From assembly GCA_001899715.1 (NCBI GenBank), contig MKWI01000029.1, positions 1 to 64,000 on the forward strand: a stretch of DNA of 64,000 bases, read 5' to 3'. The notes beneath the pieces are model-generated. The model made no database searches. It was not told the DNA's origin and saw nothing but the letters and a program-made list of their open reading frames with translations. Below are positions 18,282 to 28,262 of this stretch, piece after piece (position 1 is the stretch's first letter; every line of letters starts with the position of its first letter). The translations under genes and the position numbers were made by a program. The DNA comes from Sphingobium sp. 66-54 (GTDB lineage: Bacteria; Pseudomonadota; Alphaproteobacteria; Sphingomonadales; Sphingomonadaceae).

Positions 18282-19119
18282 GTTCCAGATTGCGCGCGTT
18301 CTTGGGGATATCCAGCCGGCTCTCGGAGACCCGCGCCTCCTCGTTGGGCTTGAGGCGGTTCTTGTCCGCCTTGGTCATCCAGCTGAACACCAGCCGCCCC
18401 TGATCGTCGCGCAGCTCGACGACGACCGGCGGCACCGTCAGCTCCTGATCGCTGTCGTTGAGGATGCGGGCGTTGAACGCGAAATATTCCTCGCCGGTCG
18501 GCAGGTTGCGCCGCTCGGGCGGCTTGGGCAGGTAGAAGTTGAGGCCCGCCTGCTGGTCGCGCGCGCCGAAGCCGAGATCGACCGCCCAGGCCGGCGGCCC
18601 GAAATAGGCGAGCGCCCCGCCCAGCACGCTGACGAGCAGGAAGAACGCCACCGCCGCGATGGTCCACAGCTTCGCCGGATTGCGCCGCCCGCGCACCGGC
18701 GGCTGATAGTCCTCGTCCGGATAATGGACGAACTCCTCGGTCGGGGAGGCAGCGGGAGCCGTGACAGCCTCGGCGGATACGGCTACCGGCTGCTCGGGCG
18801 CGGCTGGCTCTGCGGCGGCTTCGGCCGGTGCCTCATCCTCCTGCCGGGGGAAGGGAAATTTCCCCGCCGCGGCCGGCATGGACGGCGCCGCAACCGGCTC
18901 CTCCACGCGCGGCGCCGGCTCGGCGGCGACGTGCACGGACGCCTCGGCGCCGACCTCCGCCAACACCGGTTCGGCCGCCGGCTCCGGGCGCTGGACCGCA
19001 ACCCCGTCCTGATGCCAGCTATGGCGGCAGGAGGCGCAGCGGACCTGTCGGCCGGCGGGGCCGATGGCGCTGTCCGGGACAACGTAGCGCGTGGCGCATT
19101 GCGGGCAGACGAGGATCAT
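18256..19119 (-). CDS. Zinc-ribbon (MJ0042-type) membrane protein
   Basis: A 287-residue protein starting at MILVCPQC. The first 40 residues form an MJ0042-type zinc ribbon (CPQC and CASC). A long proline/alanine/glutamate-rich linker (about 50-160) leads to one transmembrane helix (about residues 180-202, [21 protein letters not shown]), then a C-terminal domain with [12 protein letters not shown] and a beta-rich [18 protein letters not shown] segment like the DUF3426 fold. The arrangement suggests a cytoplasmic metal-binding head and a periplasmic tail. It is divergent from ftsE, a gene order conserved in sphingomonads. Function is unknown; a link with envelope or division control is suggested by the neighbours. 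Confidence 0.88.
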   Translation of the reverse strand: MILVCPQCATRYVVPDSAIGPAGRQVRCASCRHSWHQDGVAVQRPEPAAEPVLAEVGAEASVHVAAEPAPRVEEPVAAPSMPAAAGKFPFPRQEDEAPAEAAAEPAAPEQPVAVSAEAVTAPAASPTEEFVHYPDEDYQPPVRGRRNPAKLWTIAAVAFFLLVSVLGGALAYFGPPAWAVDLGFGARDQQAGLNFYLPKPPERRNLPTGEEYFAFNARILNDSDQELTVPPVVVELRDDQGRLVFSWMTKADKNRLKPNEEARVSESRLDIPKNARNLELRFVDSAN

Positions 19120-19301
19120 CGGATGCTCATAAACACTGGATTTCCCCCAAGAGCAAGCGGGGCTTTCACCATCCGCGCATGCCGAGCCAACCGTCGCGCG
19201 CACTGCGCCTTGCCCGCGCCGGGAGCCTGTGCCATGCACGGCGCAGCGATCAGCGGGCGCGGCAGGATAGCGCCCCACCAACGGGGAAAAACAGCGCCGC
19301 G

Positions 19302-19991
19302 ATGGCCACGATTGTCCAGTTCGAGAATGTCGGGCTGCGCTATGGGCCGGGCCCCGAGACGCTCTCTGACCTGAGCTTCTCGCTGCACGAAGGCGCCTTC
19401 TATTTCCTCACCGGCGCATCCGGTGCGGGCAAGACCTCGCTGCTCAAGCTGCTCTACCTCGCCCAGCGGCCGAGCCGGGGTGCGATCCGCCTGTTCGATG
19501 CGGACATCGTCACCCTGCCGCGCGCGCGCTTGCCCGGCTTCCGGCGGCGGATCGGCGTGGTGTTCCAGGATTTCCGGCTGGTGCCGCACCTTTCCGCGTT
19601 CGACAACATCGCGCTGCCGCTGCGCATCGCCGGCGTGTCGGACGCGCAGCTCCGCGCACCGGTGGAGGAGATGCTGCACTGGGTCGGCCTCACCGGCCGC
19701 GCCCACGCCTATCCCGCCACGCTCTCGGGCGGCGAGCAGCAGCGCGTCGCCATCGCCCGCGCGGTGATCGGCCGGCCGGAGCTGCTGGTGGCGGACGAGC
19801 CGACCGGCAACGTCGATCAGGAGATGGCAACGCGGCTCATCACCCTGTTCGAGGCATTGAACAAGCTCGGCACCACCATCGTCGTCGCGACGCACGACTA
19901 TGACCTGCTCGGCAAGGTGGCCGACGCGCGGATGATGCGGCTGGAGCGCGGCCGCCTCACCGAGCCGCCGCACCCGGCCGGAGCGCATTGA
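19302..19991 (+). CDS. ftsE: Cell division ATP-binding protein FtsE
   Basis: A 229-residue ABC ATPase of the divisome complex FtsEX, which controls peptidoglycan hydrolases from the cytoplasmic face. Walker A is GASGAGKTS, the signature is [14 protein letters not shown], Walker B is [12 protein letters not shown], and the switch histidine is in ATHDYDL; Q-loop [12 protein letters not shown] is FtsE-like. The start MATIVQF is the first ATG that preserves the N-terminal strand. Its stop touches the ftsX start region, so the two are translated together. Confidence 0.96.
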   Translation: MATIVQFENVGLRYGPGPETLSDLSFSLHEGAFYFLTGASGAGKTSLLKLLYLAQRPSRGAIRLFDADIVTLPRARLPGFRRRIGVVFQDFRLVPHLSAFDNIALPLRIAGVSDAQLRAPVEEMLHWVGLTGRAHAYPATLSGGEQQRVAIARAVIGRPELLVADEPTGNVDQEMATRLITLFEALNKLGTTIVVATHDYDLLGKVADARMMRLERGRLTEPPHPAGAH

Positions 19992-19993
19992 CC

Positions 19994-20908
19994 ATGGCGG
20001 GCAACGCGAAAGACACGGCCGCCAAGCCCTACGCCCCCGGCTCGCTGCTGCCGCAGGGGCGGCTGACCGGGCCGATGCCGTGGGTCATCGCGATCATGAT
20101 GTTCCTCACCGTGCTGGCGACCGCCGCCGGTCTCGCGCTCAACCATGGCGCGCGCAGCCTCAGCGCCAACGTCTCGGACCGGGTCACGATCCAGATCGCC
20201 GAGGCGGACGGGGCGGTGCGCAGCCGCGCGGTGAGCCGCATCGTCGCGCTGCTGGGCGAGACGGAAGGGATCGCCAACATCGCCATCGTGCCGGAGGCCG
20301 AGCTGTCACGTCAGCTCGCACCGTGGCTGGGGAGCGACCTCAAGATCGGCGACATTCCCGTGCCCGCTCTGATCGACGCCGATCTCGTCGCCCCGGCCGG
20401 CGAGCGGGAGGCGCGGATCGCCGCGCTCGACAAGGCGGTGAAGGCGGTGAGCGCGCAGGCACGGGTAGAGCCGCACGCCAGCTATCTCGGGCCGCTCGCC
20501 CGGCTGGTCGGCGCGGTCGGCTGGCTCTCCTTCGGCGTCGTGGCGCTGATGGTGGCGGCAACCGGGGCGGTGGTGGTGCTGGCGGCGCGCGGCGCCCACG
20601 CCACCCATCGCGGCACGATCGACATCATCCACATGCTCGGCGCCACCGATACGCAGATCGTCCGCCTGTTCCAGCAGCGCATGATGCTCGATGCGCTGTT
20701 CGGCGCGGCGGTGGGCTTCGCCTGGGCGGTGGCGGTCATCCTGCTTGTCGGCCGCTCGGTCGCGGCGGTCACGTCCGATCTGGTGCAGAGCGCCACCCTG
20801 CCCGGCTTCGCCTGGGTCGTGCTGCCGCTGCTGCCGCTCGCCGGGGTCGGCGTCGCCTGGCTGTCCGCACGCGTTACGCTCAACCGGGCGCTGGAGCGGT
20901 CGCTATGA
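19994..20908 (+). CDS. ftsX: Cell division protein FtsX
   Basis: A 304-residue permease partner of FtsE with one N-terminal transmembrane helix (about 25-47), a periplasmic domain (50-165) and three C-terminal helices (near 175-200, 225-250, 270-290). The motif RGTIDIIHMLGATDTQIVRLFQ between helices 2 and 3 is typical of FtsX. ATG at 19994 is chosen; a TTG at 19988 overlaps the ftsE stop. Its stop overlaps the next start as ATGA. Confidence 0.94.
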   Translation: MAGNAKDTAAKPYAPGSLLPQGRLTGPMPWVIAIMMFLTVLATAAGLALNHGARSLSANVSDRVTIQIAEADGAVRSRAVSRIVALLGETEGIANIAIVPEAELSRQLAPWLGSDLKIGDIPVPALIDADLVAPAGEREARIAALDKAVKAVSAQARVEPHASYLGPLARLVGAVGWLSFGVVALMVAATGAVVVLAARGAHATHRGTIDIIHMLGATDTQIVRLFQQRMMLDALFGAAVGFAWAVAVILLVGRSVAAVTSDLVQSATLPGFAWVVLPLLPLAGVGVAWLSARVTLNRALERSL

Positions 20909-21435
20909 TCCGGCGGCTGCTCGCCCTCATCGTGCTGCTCTGGGCGCTTGGCTTCGCCTGGTTCGCGCTGCTGTTGCCGCAGCCGCACGGCGCGGAAAAG
21001 ACCGACGCCATCGTGGTGCTCACTGGCTCGGCCGGGCGGATCGACCGGGGCCTCGCCCTGCTGCGGCGCGGCGAGGCGAAGAAGCTGCTCGTCTCCGGCG
21101 TGGACCGTGACGTCAAGCCCAAGGAATTCGCGCATTTCTACAAGGTGCCGGCGGATCTCATGGATTGCTGCGTGACGCTGGGGCGCGAGGCGATCGACAC
21201 GCGCTCCAACGCCATCGAGACCAGCCGCTGGCTGGCGCGCAACAACTATCGCTCGATGCGGTTCATCACCGCCGACTGGCACATGCGCCGGGCGCGCTAC
21301 GAGCTTTCGCGGCAACTGGAAGGGCCGGTGAAGATCATCCCGGACGCCGTGCGCAGCAACCCCAGCCTCACCATGCTGCTGCGCGAATATCACAAATATC
21401 TGCTGCGCCGCGTCGCCGGCCTTCTCGGCATCTGA
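20905..21435 (+). CDS. YdcF family (DUF218) envelope protein
   Basis: A 176-residue DUF218 protein with an N-terminal membrane anchor (about 3-25). The DUF218 core shows DAIVVLTGSAGRIDRGLALL, LLVSGVDRDVKPKEF, and TRSNAIETSRWL followed by RFITADWHMRRARYE. The family includes SanA and ElyC, which act in envelope barrier functions and peptidoglycan. Starts with an ATGA overlap on ftsX and ends with a TGATG overlap on plsC, so it belongs to the same transcript. Exact activity unknown. Confidence 0.9.
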   Translation: MIRRLLALIVLLWALGFAWFALLLPQPHGAEKTDAIVVLTGSAGRIDRGLALLRRGEAKKLLVSGVDRDVKPKEFAHFYKVPADLMDCCVTLGREAIDTRSNAIETSRWLARNNYRSMRFITADWHMRRARYELSRQLEGPVKIIPDAVRSNPSLTMLLREYHKYLLRRVAGLLGI

Positions 21436-22178
21436 TGCCCGTCGCCCTGTCCCCGCTCACGCCGCCCGGCACGGCCGTCACCGCCGTGCGGTCCGCGCTG
21501 TTCGCCTTGTTCTTCTACGGCCTCACCGTGCCGTTCGTCCTCGCCGCGCTGCTGGCCGCGCCATTAGGCTGGCGCGCCATCGCGGCGGTAGCGACGGGCT
21601 GGTCGCGGCTGCACCGGCTGCTCGCGCGCTGGCTGCTCGGGCAAAGGATCGTGATCGAGGGCACGCTGCCCGAGGAACCGCGGCTGGTCATCTGCAAGCA
21701 TGAATCCATGTTCGAGACGATCGATTCGCTCTGCCTCCTCCGCCGCCCGGCGATCGCCGCCAAGCGCGAGCTGCTCCAGATCCCTTTCTGGGGCCGGGTA
21801 GCCCGCACCTATGGGCTGATCGCGGTCGAGCGCGCAGGCGGTGCGGCAACGCTCCGCCGTATTCGCGCCGATGCGCAGGCTGCCTTTTCCGCCGGGCGGC
21901 CGGTGCTGCTCTACCCGGAAGGGACGCGCGTCGCGCATGGCGAGCGGCCCCGGCTCAAGGCAGGCTTCGCCGGCCTCTATGCGTTGCTCGATTGCCCGGT
22001 GGTACCGATCGCCGTCGACAGCGGCCGCCTTTCGCCGCGCAACAGCTTCCTGAAACGCGCCGGCACCATCACCTACCGCATCGGCGCGCCGATCCCCCCC
22101 GGCCTGCCCCGTGCCGAGGCCGAGCGGCGGGTGCATGCGGCGATCAACGCGCTCAACCCGCCGGAACGAGCGGACTGA
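21435..22178 (+). CDS. plsC: 1-acyl-sn-glycerol-3-phosphate acyltransferase
   Basis: A 247-residue acyltransferase that makes phosphatidic acid at the inner membrane. The N-terminal hydrophobic segment spans about 18-45. Motif I is KHESMFETID, where the usual acidic residue five after His is Glu rather than Asp, a known variant; motif II lies in AAKRELLQIPFWG; motif III is the PEGTR box and motif IV is VVPIAVDSG. It is the last gene of the ftsEX operon. Confidence 0.92.
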   Translation: MPVALSPLTPPGTAVTAVRSALFALFFYGLTVPFVLAALLAAPLGWRAIAAVATGWSRLHRLLARWLLGQRIVIEGTLPEEPRLVICKHESMFETIDSLCLLRRPAIAAKRELLQIPFWGRVARTYGLIAVERAGGAATLRRIRADAQAAFSAGRPVLLYPEGTRVAHGERPRLKAGFAGLYALLDCPVVPIAVDSGRLSPRNSFLKRAGTITYRIGAPIPPGLPRAEAERRVHAAINALNPPERAD

Positions 22179-22349
22179 GCCGATGCACCGCTTCCCGCGC
22201 CCCACCGCCGCCGCGACTCGCCCGGACGCGAAATCGATTCGACTTGCCGTTCGTTCATTGTCGTTTCATCGTGGGACACGGATAGGACTGAACGAGAATA
22301 GCCGCGCCGCGCGCGCAACGGGGCAGCGAGACGCTGCGGGAGATTGTGG

Positions 22350-23114
22350 ATGAACCGGACACTATCATCGCTCCGCCAGTGGATGCGCCTGGGGCTGGCG
22401 GCCGTGGCCGCCACCGGCCTTGTCGCCGCGCCCGCGCTCGCGCAGGTCGGCACGGTCGATCCCAACACCCAGATCGACGCCGATCTGGTGCCCGGCGCGC
22501 CAGCCAGTGACGACGCCGTCACCGGGGCCCCGCCAGTGGAAAGCCCGCTCCCGGCACCCGCCGCCGTCCCGCCCGCCGAGCCGGCGACCTCGGCCGCGAC
22601 CGCACCGGCAACCGCCACGGCAGACGGCAGCCCCACTTACAAGCAGGACGATCTTATCGGCGCGGCCGAGGGTGTGTTCGGCAAAGGCGCCGAGGGCCTG
22701 GCCGGCATTATCGAGAAAATCCTCAAGGATCAGGGCGAGCCGATCGCCTACATCGCCGGGCGCGAGGCATCGGGCGCCATCGGCGTCGGGCTGCGCTACG
22801 GCTCGGGCACGATGTTCCACAAGATCGAGGGGCAGCGCGACGTCTACTGGACCGGCCCGTCGCTGGGCTTCGACCTGGGCGGCAACGCGGCCAACACCTT
22901 CGTGCTGGTCTATAATCTCTACGATACGCAGAACCTCTACAAGCGCTACCCGGCCGGCGAGGGCGCGGCCTATCTGGTCGGCGGCTTCACGGCCAGCTAC
23001 CTGCGCTGGAAGGACGTGGTGCTCATCCCCATCCGGCTCGGCGTCGGCTATCGGCTGGGCGCCAATATCGGCTATATGAAGTTCAGCGAGAAACGCACCT
23101 GGCTACCCTTCTGA
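22350..23114 (+). CDS. eipA: EipA-like envelope integrity protein (DUF1134)
   Basis: A 254-residue exported protein. The signal peptide ends near LVAAPALAQ, then comes an Ala/Pro-rich linker (about 35-95) and the DUF1134 domain (about 105-254) with FGKGAEGLAGIIEKILKDQG, IAGREASGAIGVGLRYG and VGYRLGANIGYMKFS. In Brucella, EipA is a small periplasmic beta-barrel protein needed for envelope integrity and linked to O-polysaccharide and division; that function is taken from the family. The ATG at 22350 follows GGGAG by seven bases. Transcribed alone with its own upstream region. Confidence 0.9.
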   Translation: MNRTLSSLRQWMRLGLAAVAATGLVAAPALAQVGTVDPNTQIDADLVPGAPASDDAVTGAPPVESPLPAPAAVPPAEPATSAATAPATATADGSPTYKQDDLIGAAEGVFGKGAEGLAGIIEKILKDQGEPIAYIAGREASGAIGVGLRYGSGTMFHKIEGQRDVYWTGPSLGFDLGGNAANTFVLVYNLYDTQNLYKRYPAGEGAAYLVGGFTASYLRWKDVVLIPIRLGVGYRLGANIGYMKFSEKRTWLPF

Positions 23115-23237
23115 GCGGGGCGCACCGCTCTCCGTGCAAAAAGCCGATCTTGCCGAGCGAACAGTTTTGGCCACTGGCCAGCGCGCGATGACGCGCTAGT
23201 GTGCGCGCGAAAAATCGAATCCGCAGGAGAAGCGCAG

Positions 23238-24137
23238 ATGGCCGACAGCGATCCGTCCCAGAACCAGCCCACCGGCTATGTGCCGCCCAAAGTGTGGACC
23301 TGGGACAAGGAGAATGGCGGGCAGTTCGCCAGCATCAACGCACCCACCGCCGGTGCCCGCAAGGACATCACCCTGCCGGTCGGCAAGCACCCGATCCAGC
23401 TCTACTCGCTGGGCACGCCCAACGGCGTCAAGGTCACGATCATGCTGGAGGAGCTGCTGGCGGCCGGCCACAGCGGCGCGGAGTATGACGCGTGGCTCAT
23501 CAAGATCTATGAGGGCGACCAGTTCGGCAGCGACTTCGTCAAGATCAACCCGAACAGCAAGATCCCGGCGATGATGGACCATTCGCTCGATCCGCCGCTG
23601 CGGCTGTTCGAGAGCGGCTCGATGCTGATCTACCTCGCCGAGAAGTTCGGCGCCTTCCTGCCGGCCGACATCCGCAAGCGCACCGAAACGCTCAACTGGC
23701 TGATGTGGCAGATGGGCTCGGCCCCGTTTGTCGGCGGTGGCTTCGGCCATTTCTACGCCTATGCGCCATTCAAGATCGAATATGCCATCGACCGCTACGC
23801 GATGGAGACCAAGCGCCAGCTCGACGTGCTCGACAAGCAACTGGCGGATAAGGAATTCATCATCGGCGACGAGATCACCATCGCCGATTTCGCGATCTTC
23901 CCCTGGTATGGCTCGATCATGCGCGGCGGCTACAGCGCACAGGAGTTCCTCTCCACCCACGCGTATCGCAACGTCGACCGCTGGGTCTCGCAGATGGAAG
24001 CGCGCCCCGCCGTGCGGCGCGGCCAGATGGTCAACGCCGCCAGCCGCCCCGGCGGCGGTGTCGCCGAACGCCACGGCGCCGCCGATCTCGACGAGGCGAT
24101 CCGCGCGGCGGACGAGGTTGGGAAAGCGCCGGCCTGA
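23238..24137 (+). CDS. yghU: YghU-type glutathione S-transferase
   Basis: A 299-residue glutathione transferase of the YghU/YfcG nu class, longer than ordinary GSTs because of N- and C-terminal extensions. The thioredoxin-like domain has LYSLGTPNGVKVTIMLEE with the TPNG turn at the active site, NPNSKIPAM (cis-proline loop) and LFESGSMLIYLAE. The helical domain has IGDEITIADFAIFPW. Family members reduce disulfides using two glutathiones. AGGAGA stands seven bases before the ATG. No operon partner. Confidence 0.93.
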   Translation: MADSDPSQNQPTGYVPPKVWTWDKENGGQFASINAPTAGARKDITLPVGKHPIQLYSLGTPNGVKVTIMLEELLAAGHSGAEYDAWLIKIYEGDQFGSDFVKINPNSKIPAMMDHSLDPPLRLFESGSMLIYLAEKFGAFLPADIRKRTETLNWLMWQMGSAPFVGGGFGHFYAYAPFKIEYAIDRYAMETKRQLDVLDKQLADKEFIIGDEITIADFAIFPWYGSIMRGGYSAQEFLSTHAYRNVDRWVSQMEARPAVRRGQMVNAASRPGGGVAERHGAADLDEAIRAADEVGKAPA

Positions 24138-24300
24138 GGGTCGGTCCGGCTCGACCGAGGCCGGGGAGGTTGGGCGCCGCTGGCGGCCACTCAGCCCATG
24201 TTCAGCTTGCCGTGCCTAGAGGGCGGCTCATGAGCGGTTCCCTCGATGCGGTCGGCCGGCCGGACAAGCCCCGGCATCCGCTGCGTGTGGCGGCCAGGCC

Positions 24301-26274
24301 ATGACACGCGCGTCCCCACATCCCGAACCGGGCACGGCGCCCATGCACGCGCGCACCACCCACCGCCCATGGCTGTGGGCGGCAATCGCCACGCCCGTCC
24401 TGATCTGGGCCGCGCTCTATGCTGGCGCCGCACAGCCCCTGCGTGGACTGGTGGCGCAGCGGGCGAGCGCCGCGCTGGACCGAGCCGTCACCATCGGCGG
24501 CCCGCTGCGCGTGCTGGTCACGCCCTTCTCCATCTATCTGACCGCCGGTGACGTGCGCGTCGCCAACCCGCGCTGGGCGATGGACGATGCGCTGCTCACC
24601 GCGCGGCAAGCCACGGTGCGCCTCGCGACCTTCGATCTGCTGATCGGCCGCTCGGGCATCCGCGCGCTGGACGTGCGCGGCGGCACGCTCGATCTGGAAC
24701 GCTCGCGCTATGGCGGCCGGTTCAACTGGGCGCTTGGCAAGCCCGGCACCTTGTTCGACCCCGCCGCGCTCCGCCAGCTCGATGCCGATGATCTCACCGT
24801 GCGCTACCGCGATTTTGGCGCCGATACGGACATGCACCTCATCGCCTCCACGGCCGGGCGCGGCGGCATCGCCTTCGCCGGCGGGGGCAAGGCGGGCGAA
24901 CGCGCCTTCACGCTGGAGGGCGAGGCGCAATCCGGCGCCGAGCAGCCGACCCGCATCGCCGTCGCCGCACGCACCGGCGGTGTCGCGCTGCGTCTGGCCG
25001 GCGAGGCGGAGGGGCCGCTCCAACTCGCCAGGGCGCGGCTCACCGCCAGCGCCAATGGCCCCGACTTCGCGGAACTGGCCGCACTCGCCGGCATCGGCCT
25101 GCCCGCCATGCCCGGCTATGCGCTCACTGCCCAACTCAGCCACGCGCCGCAGGGCTGGCATTTCGCGCGGATCGAAGGCCGCATCGGCGGCACCGACCTG
25201 TCCGGCAAGCTCACGCTCGACCGGCGCCACCCCCGACCGCGTATCGTTGCCCAACTCGCCTCGCGCACGCTCGACGCGACGGACGGCATGGCCCTGTTTG
25301 GCCTGCGTCGCGACCCCGCGCCCATCGCCATGCCGGGGGCTGGGCTGGACCTCACCGCGCGCCTGCTGCCGGACGCCGCCATCGCCCCGGCCGCGCTGCG
25401 GCGTTTCGATGCCGTCATCACCTATACCGCCGAGCGCGTGACCGGCACCCCGCACGACCCCGCCCATCTCACCGCCACGCTGGCGCTGGTGAACGGCGTG
25501 CTCACCCTCTCCCCCGCCAGCGTCGATCTGGCCGGCGGCTTCGTCTCGTCCGACATCGTCGTCGACGCACGCCGCGCCCCGGCGCTCGTCCGGTCCGATA
25601 TCCGCCTCTCGCCCACACCGATGGGCCGGCTGCTGGCCGGATGGGGCATCGCGCCCGCCGGCACCGACGCGACGGCACGCGGGCGCCTCCAGCTATCCGG
25701 GCGCGGCAATACGCTGCGCGAGGCGCTGGCCAATGCTTCTGGCCGCATGGCGCTGGTCATCCCCGAAGGCACGGTGCGCACCCAGCGCGCCAGCCTCTCC
25801 GGGCTGGACGTCGCCAATCTCAACGCCGCCCTGTTCAACGCTCCGCCGTTCGGCGCGTCGCAGGTGAATTGCGGCCTCGTCGCCTTCACCGTGCGCGACG
25901 GCATCGCCACGGCCGATCCGATCCTCATCGACACGGACGGCAACGCCATCTCCGGCGAGGGCCGCATCGACCTGCGCACCGAGACGGTGGACCTGCGCCT
26001 CTCCGCCGATGGCAAGCGCTTCGCTTTTCGTGGCCAGCCGGCGCGCGTGCGGGTGAGCGGCCCGCTCGCCGATCCGCTGGTGAGCCGCGAGCCGGTCGCC
26101 TGGTTCCACCCCACTGACCTGTTCGGTCTGCGCCTGTCGCTCCCGCGTCTGGGCGCCCTCTTCAGCTTCATCGACCCCGGCGACGCGCCGGACATGGCCT
26201 GCGGCCCGATCCTGCGCGGCGAAACGGCAACCGCGCAGCAGGCGCAGCCCCGCGAACTGGCCGGCCTGCGCTGA
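24301..26274 (+). CDS. AsmA family protein
   Basis: A 657-residue AsmA-like protein anchored by one N-terminal helix (about residues 24-44, WLWAAIATPVLIWAALYA) with a large beta-rich periplasmic part. The N-terminal AsmA motif is VLVTPFSIYLTAGDVRVANPRWA; the C-terminal AsmA_2-like region has GRGNTLREALANASGRMALVIPEGTV and SGEGRIDLRTETVDLRLS. AsmA-type proteins are now viewed as bridges for lipid transport between membranes. The start could also be ATG 24343. It stands alone between GST and a convergent PEP-CTERM gene. Confidence 0.9.
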   Translation: MTRASPHPEPGTAPMHARTTHRPWLWAAIATPVLIWAALYAGAAQPLRGLVAQRASAALDRAVTIGGPLRVLVTPFSIYLTAGDVRVANPRWAMDDALLTARQATVRLATFDLLIGRSGIRALDVRGGTLDLERSRYGGRFNWALGKPGTLFDPAALRQLDADDLTVRYRDFGADTDMHLIASTAGRGGIAFAGGGKAGERAFTLEGEAQSGAEQPTRIAVAARTGGVALRLAGEAEGPLQLARARLTASANGPDFAELAALAGIGLPAMPGYALTAQLSHAPQGWHFARIEGRIGGTDLSGKLTLDRRHPRPRIVAQLASRTLDATDGMALFGLRRDPAPIAMPGAGLDLTARLLPDAAIAPAALRRFDAVITYTAERVTGTPHDPAHLTATLALVNGVLTLSPASVDLAGGFVSSDIVVDARRAPALVRSDIRLSPTPMGRLLAGWGIAPAGTDATARGRLQLSGRGNTLREALANASGRMALVIPEGTVRTQRASLSGLDVANLNAALFNAPPFGASQVNCGLVAFTVRDGIATADPILIDTDGNAISGEGRIDLRTETVDLRLSADGKRFAFRGQPARVRVSGPLADPLVSREPVAWFHPTDLFGLRLSLPRLGALFSFIDPGDAPDMACGPILRGETATAQQAQPRELAGLR

Positions 26275-26289
26275 CGGACTGCAAACGGC

Positions 26290-27447
26290 TCAGCCGATCA
26301 GGCGCACCGTCACACGCCGCCGGCGCAGCGCGCAGCCAAGCAGCCCAAAGCCCGCGACCATCATCGCCCAGCTTGCCGGCTCCGGCACCGCCGCGATGCG
26401 CAGCACCTGGCCGATCCCGGCCGACGCGCTGAACTGCGTGACATAGAAGGCCCCATCGGCGCCGATCTCAAGCCCGGTCGGCGCAGCCAGGCCGCCATAA
26501 ATGAGGCTGAACGTCCCATCGCCGTTGAGCTTCTGGATCGACCCGGTCCCGCCGTTCAACAGGCCGGCATCGGTGAATTGCAGCACATAGAGGCTGCCGT
26601 CCGCGCCCCAGGCCAGATCGGTGATGTTGGTGAAGCCGGTGGCGAAGACCGATTGCGTATTGGTCGTCGGGTCGATGCGGAAGACATTGGCGCCACCGGG
26701 CGGGAACGGAAAGCCGGTCAACTGGCCCACGTAAAAGGCGCCGTCCGGTCCTACCGACACGCCCGTCGGCACGGCATCATATCCCATGTCGGCAAAGGTC
26801 GAGACGGCGGAGATCGTGCCTGCGTCGGTCACGCTGAGCAGGCTGTTGCCGCCGGCATCGACCACCAGCAGCCCGCTTGGTCCCGCCGTCAGATGATAGG
26901 GGTTGCTGTCCACCTGATCGCCGGTGGGATTAAAGGCGGCCTCATAGCTGCCAAGGTCCGCGATCTTGGTCACGGCCCCGCCATCGAACGAATAGAGCGA
27001 GGCGAGGTTCGCGGCTTCCGGCGCGGAGCCCAGCTCGTTCGTGCGCACGGCGGGGTTGTTGCCCAGGCCGACCACGAAATAACCGACGCCGTTGTAGAAG
27101 GCCACGTCCTGCGGTCCGCTCGCCGTCCCGGCCGCGTTGGTCAGCGACGGCAGGCCGGTGACGGTCCGCGTCTGCGTACCCTGGAACAGCCGCGTGATGG
27201 CGCCGCTCGTGCCGAAGGCGGCCTCGCCTTCCGCGCCCACCACGGTCGGGCCACCCGGATTGAGAGCGCCGGCCTCGGCAATATAGAGCGCGCCGTCCGG
27301 CCCGAAGGCGAGGCCGCGCGGATTGTCCAGCCCGGATGCGATCACCGTGCTGGCATAGACCGTGGCCTGCGCCGGCGCGGCGAGGATGGCCAAGGCCCCT
27401 ACGCTGCCGGCCAGAGCGACAGCGCGAGTTCTTCCCATGATTCCCAT
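26290..27447 (-). CDS. ScyD/ScyE-like beta-propeller protein with PEP-CTERM tail
   Basis: A 385-residue secreted protein. The signal peptide ends near APAQA. Repeated blades such as NPRGLAFGPDGALYIAEAG, PTGVSVGPDGAFYVGQLTG and PTGLEIGADGAFYVTQF form an NHL-like propeller of the ScyD/ScyE family. The C-terminus has VPEPASWAMMVAGFGLLG and RRRR, a PEPxxWA exosortase sorting signal with hydrophobic helix and basic tail, so the protein is probably processed and attached to or released from the surface. The start follows GGGAG by seven bases. Function unknown. Confidence 0.9.
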   Translation of the reverse strand: MGIMGRTRAVALAGSVGALAILAAPAQATVYASTVIASGLDNPRGLAFGPDGALYIAEAGALNPGGPTVVGAEGEAAFGTSGAITRLFQGTQTRTVTGLPSLTNAAGTASGPQDVAFYNGVGYFVVGLGNNPAVRTNELGSAPEAANLASLYSFDGGAVTKIADLGSYEAAFNPTGDQVDSNPYHLTAGPSGLLVVDAGGNSLLSVTDAGTISAVSTFADMGYDAVPTGVSVGPDGAFYVGQLTGFPFPPGGANVFRIDPTTNTQSVFATGFTNITDLAWGADGSLYVLQFTDAGLLNGGTGSIQKLNGDGTFSLIYGGLAAPTGLEIGADGAFYVTQFSASAGIGQVLRIAAVPEPASWAMMVAGFGLLGCALRRRRVTVRLIG

Positions 27448-27791
27448 ATCCGTTCTCCCACTTGTCTGGGCTCACGCGATCGCTGGGGGGGGCGGCGGCT
27501 TGGTCAGCCGGACAGCCGTCGTCACAGGCAACGGTCGAACTGCTCATTCATGATGCTGGGCAGCTTGAGCGGCGGGAGGCTAAGGCCGACTCGATCATCC
27601 GGTCAAGATATGATTAACCATCTTGCAATCGGCATATCCCGGTCTTCCACCGTCCTGCGGCGCCGCGTTGTTGAGGCGCGTTGCAAGAAGAGCGCACCGG
27701 CCGCCATATCGCATACAAGGCGCGGGTCCGAACCCGTTTGGGGAGGCTCTCGATGCGGCCCCGGGCGACGCCATGCTTTACCGGCGGAACC
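27448..27791. other. Gap upstream of PEP-CTERM gene
   Basis: About 340 bp. It holds the PEP-CTERM gene's upstream region and a run of nine G at 27485-27493. No recognisable gene or strong hairpin. Confidence 0.4.
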
Positions 27792-28262
27792 TCAGCCGCC
27801 GGCCACGCCGCCCACGTCGAAATCGCGGCGGGCGGAAATAATCGTCACCACCATCCCGGCCATCGCATCGAGCAGCGCGATCATCGTCAGCAGGAAGAAG
27901 GTCGAGCTGGCGAAGCTCGGCAGCAGCAGGAACTCGACCAGCGCGAGGACGAACACGCCGAGCGAGAGCATGTGGTTGATGATCGCCGGCGCGGTGGTGC
28001 GCGTCGCCTTGATGACCTCCGCCAGCAGGCAGGCGATGGCGAGCAGCAGCAGCAGGTCGCCCCAGCTCAGCGCCAGGCTGGCGCCGGAGAGCATCGGCAG
28101 CGCCAGCGCCTCGCTGTGCATGATGGAGACCAGCGTCGGCTCGGTGACGCCGGGCGGCGGCGGCGCGGCGCCCCACGCCAGAATATTGTAGATCAGCACC
28201 GGGATGAGCAGGAATGGGAACATCTCGAACCCGGCGACACCGCGACTGGTCTTTACCTCCAT
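27792..28262 (-). CDS. Four-helix membrane protein, unknown function
   Basis: A 156-residue hydrophobic protein with about four transmembrane helices (near 13-32, 58-82, 93-115 and 118-142). The loop after helix 1 is short and proline-rich (APPPPGVTEPT). It starts at ATG after AGGAAGG. No domain is recognised. The alternation of hydrophobic segments, good ribosome site and lack of competing frames support a real gene. Confidence 0.75.
   Translation of the reverse strand: MEVKTSRGVAGFEMFPFLLIPVLIYNILAWGAAPPPPGVTEPTLVSIMHSEALALPMLSGASLALSWGDLLLLLAIACLLAEVIKATRTTAPAIINHMLSLGVFVLALVEFLLLPSFASSTFFLLTMIALLDAMAGMVVTIISARRDFDVGGVAGG

Noticed and set aside
20080..20904. Long frame extending the YdcF gene upstream through ftsX
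   Set aside because: It is a shadow of ftsX; the ATGA overlap at 20905 and the membrane anchor mark the real start.
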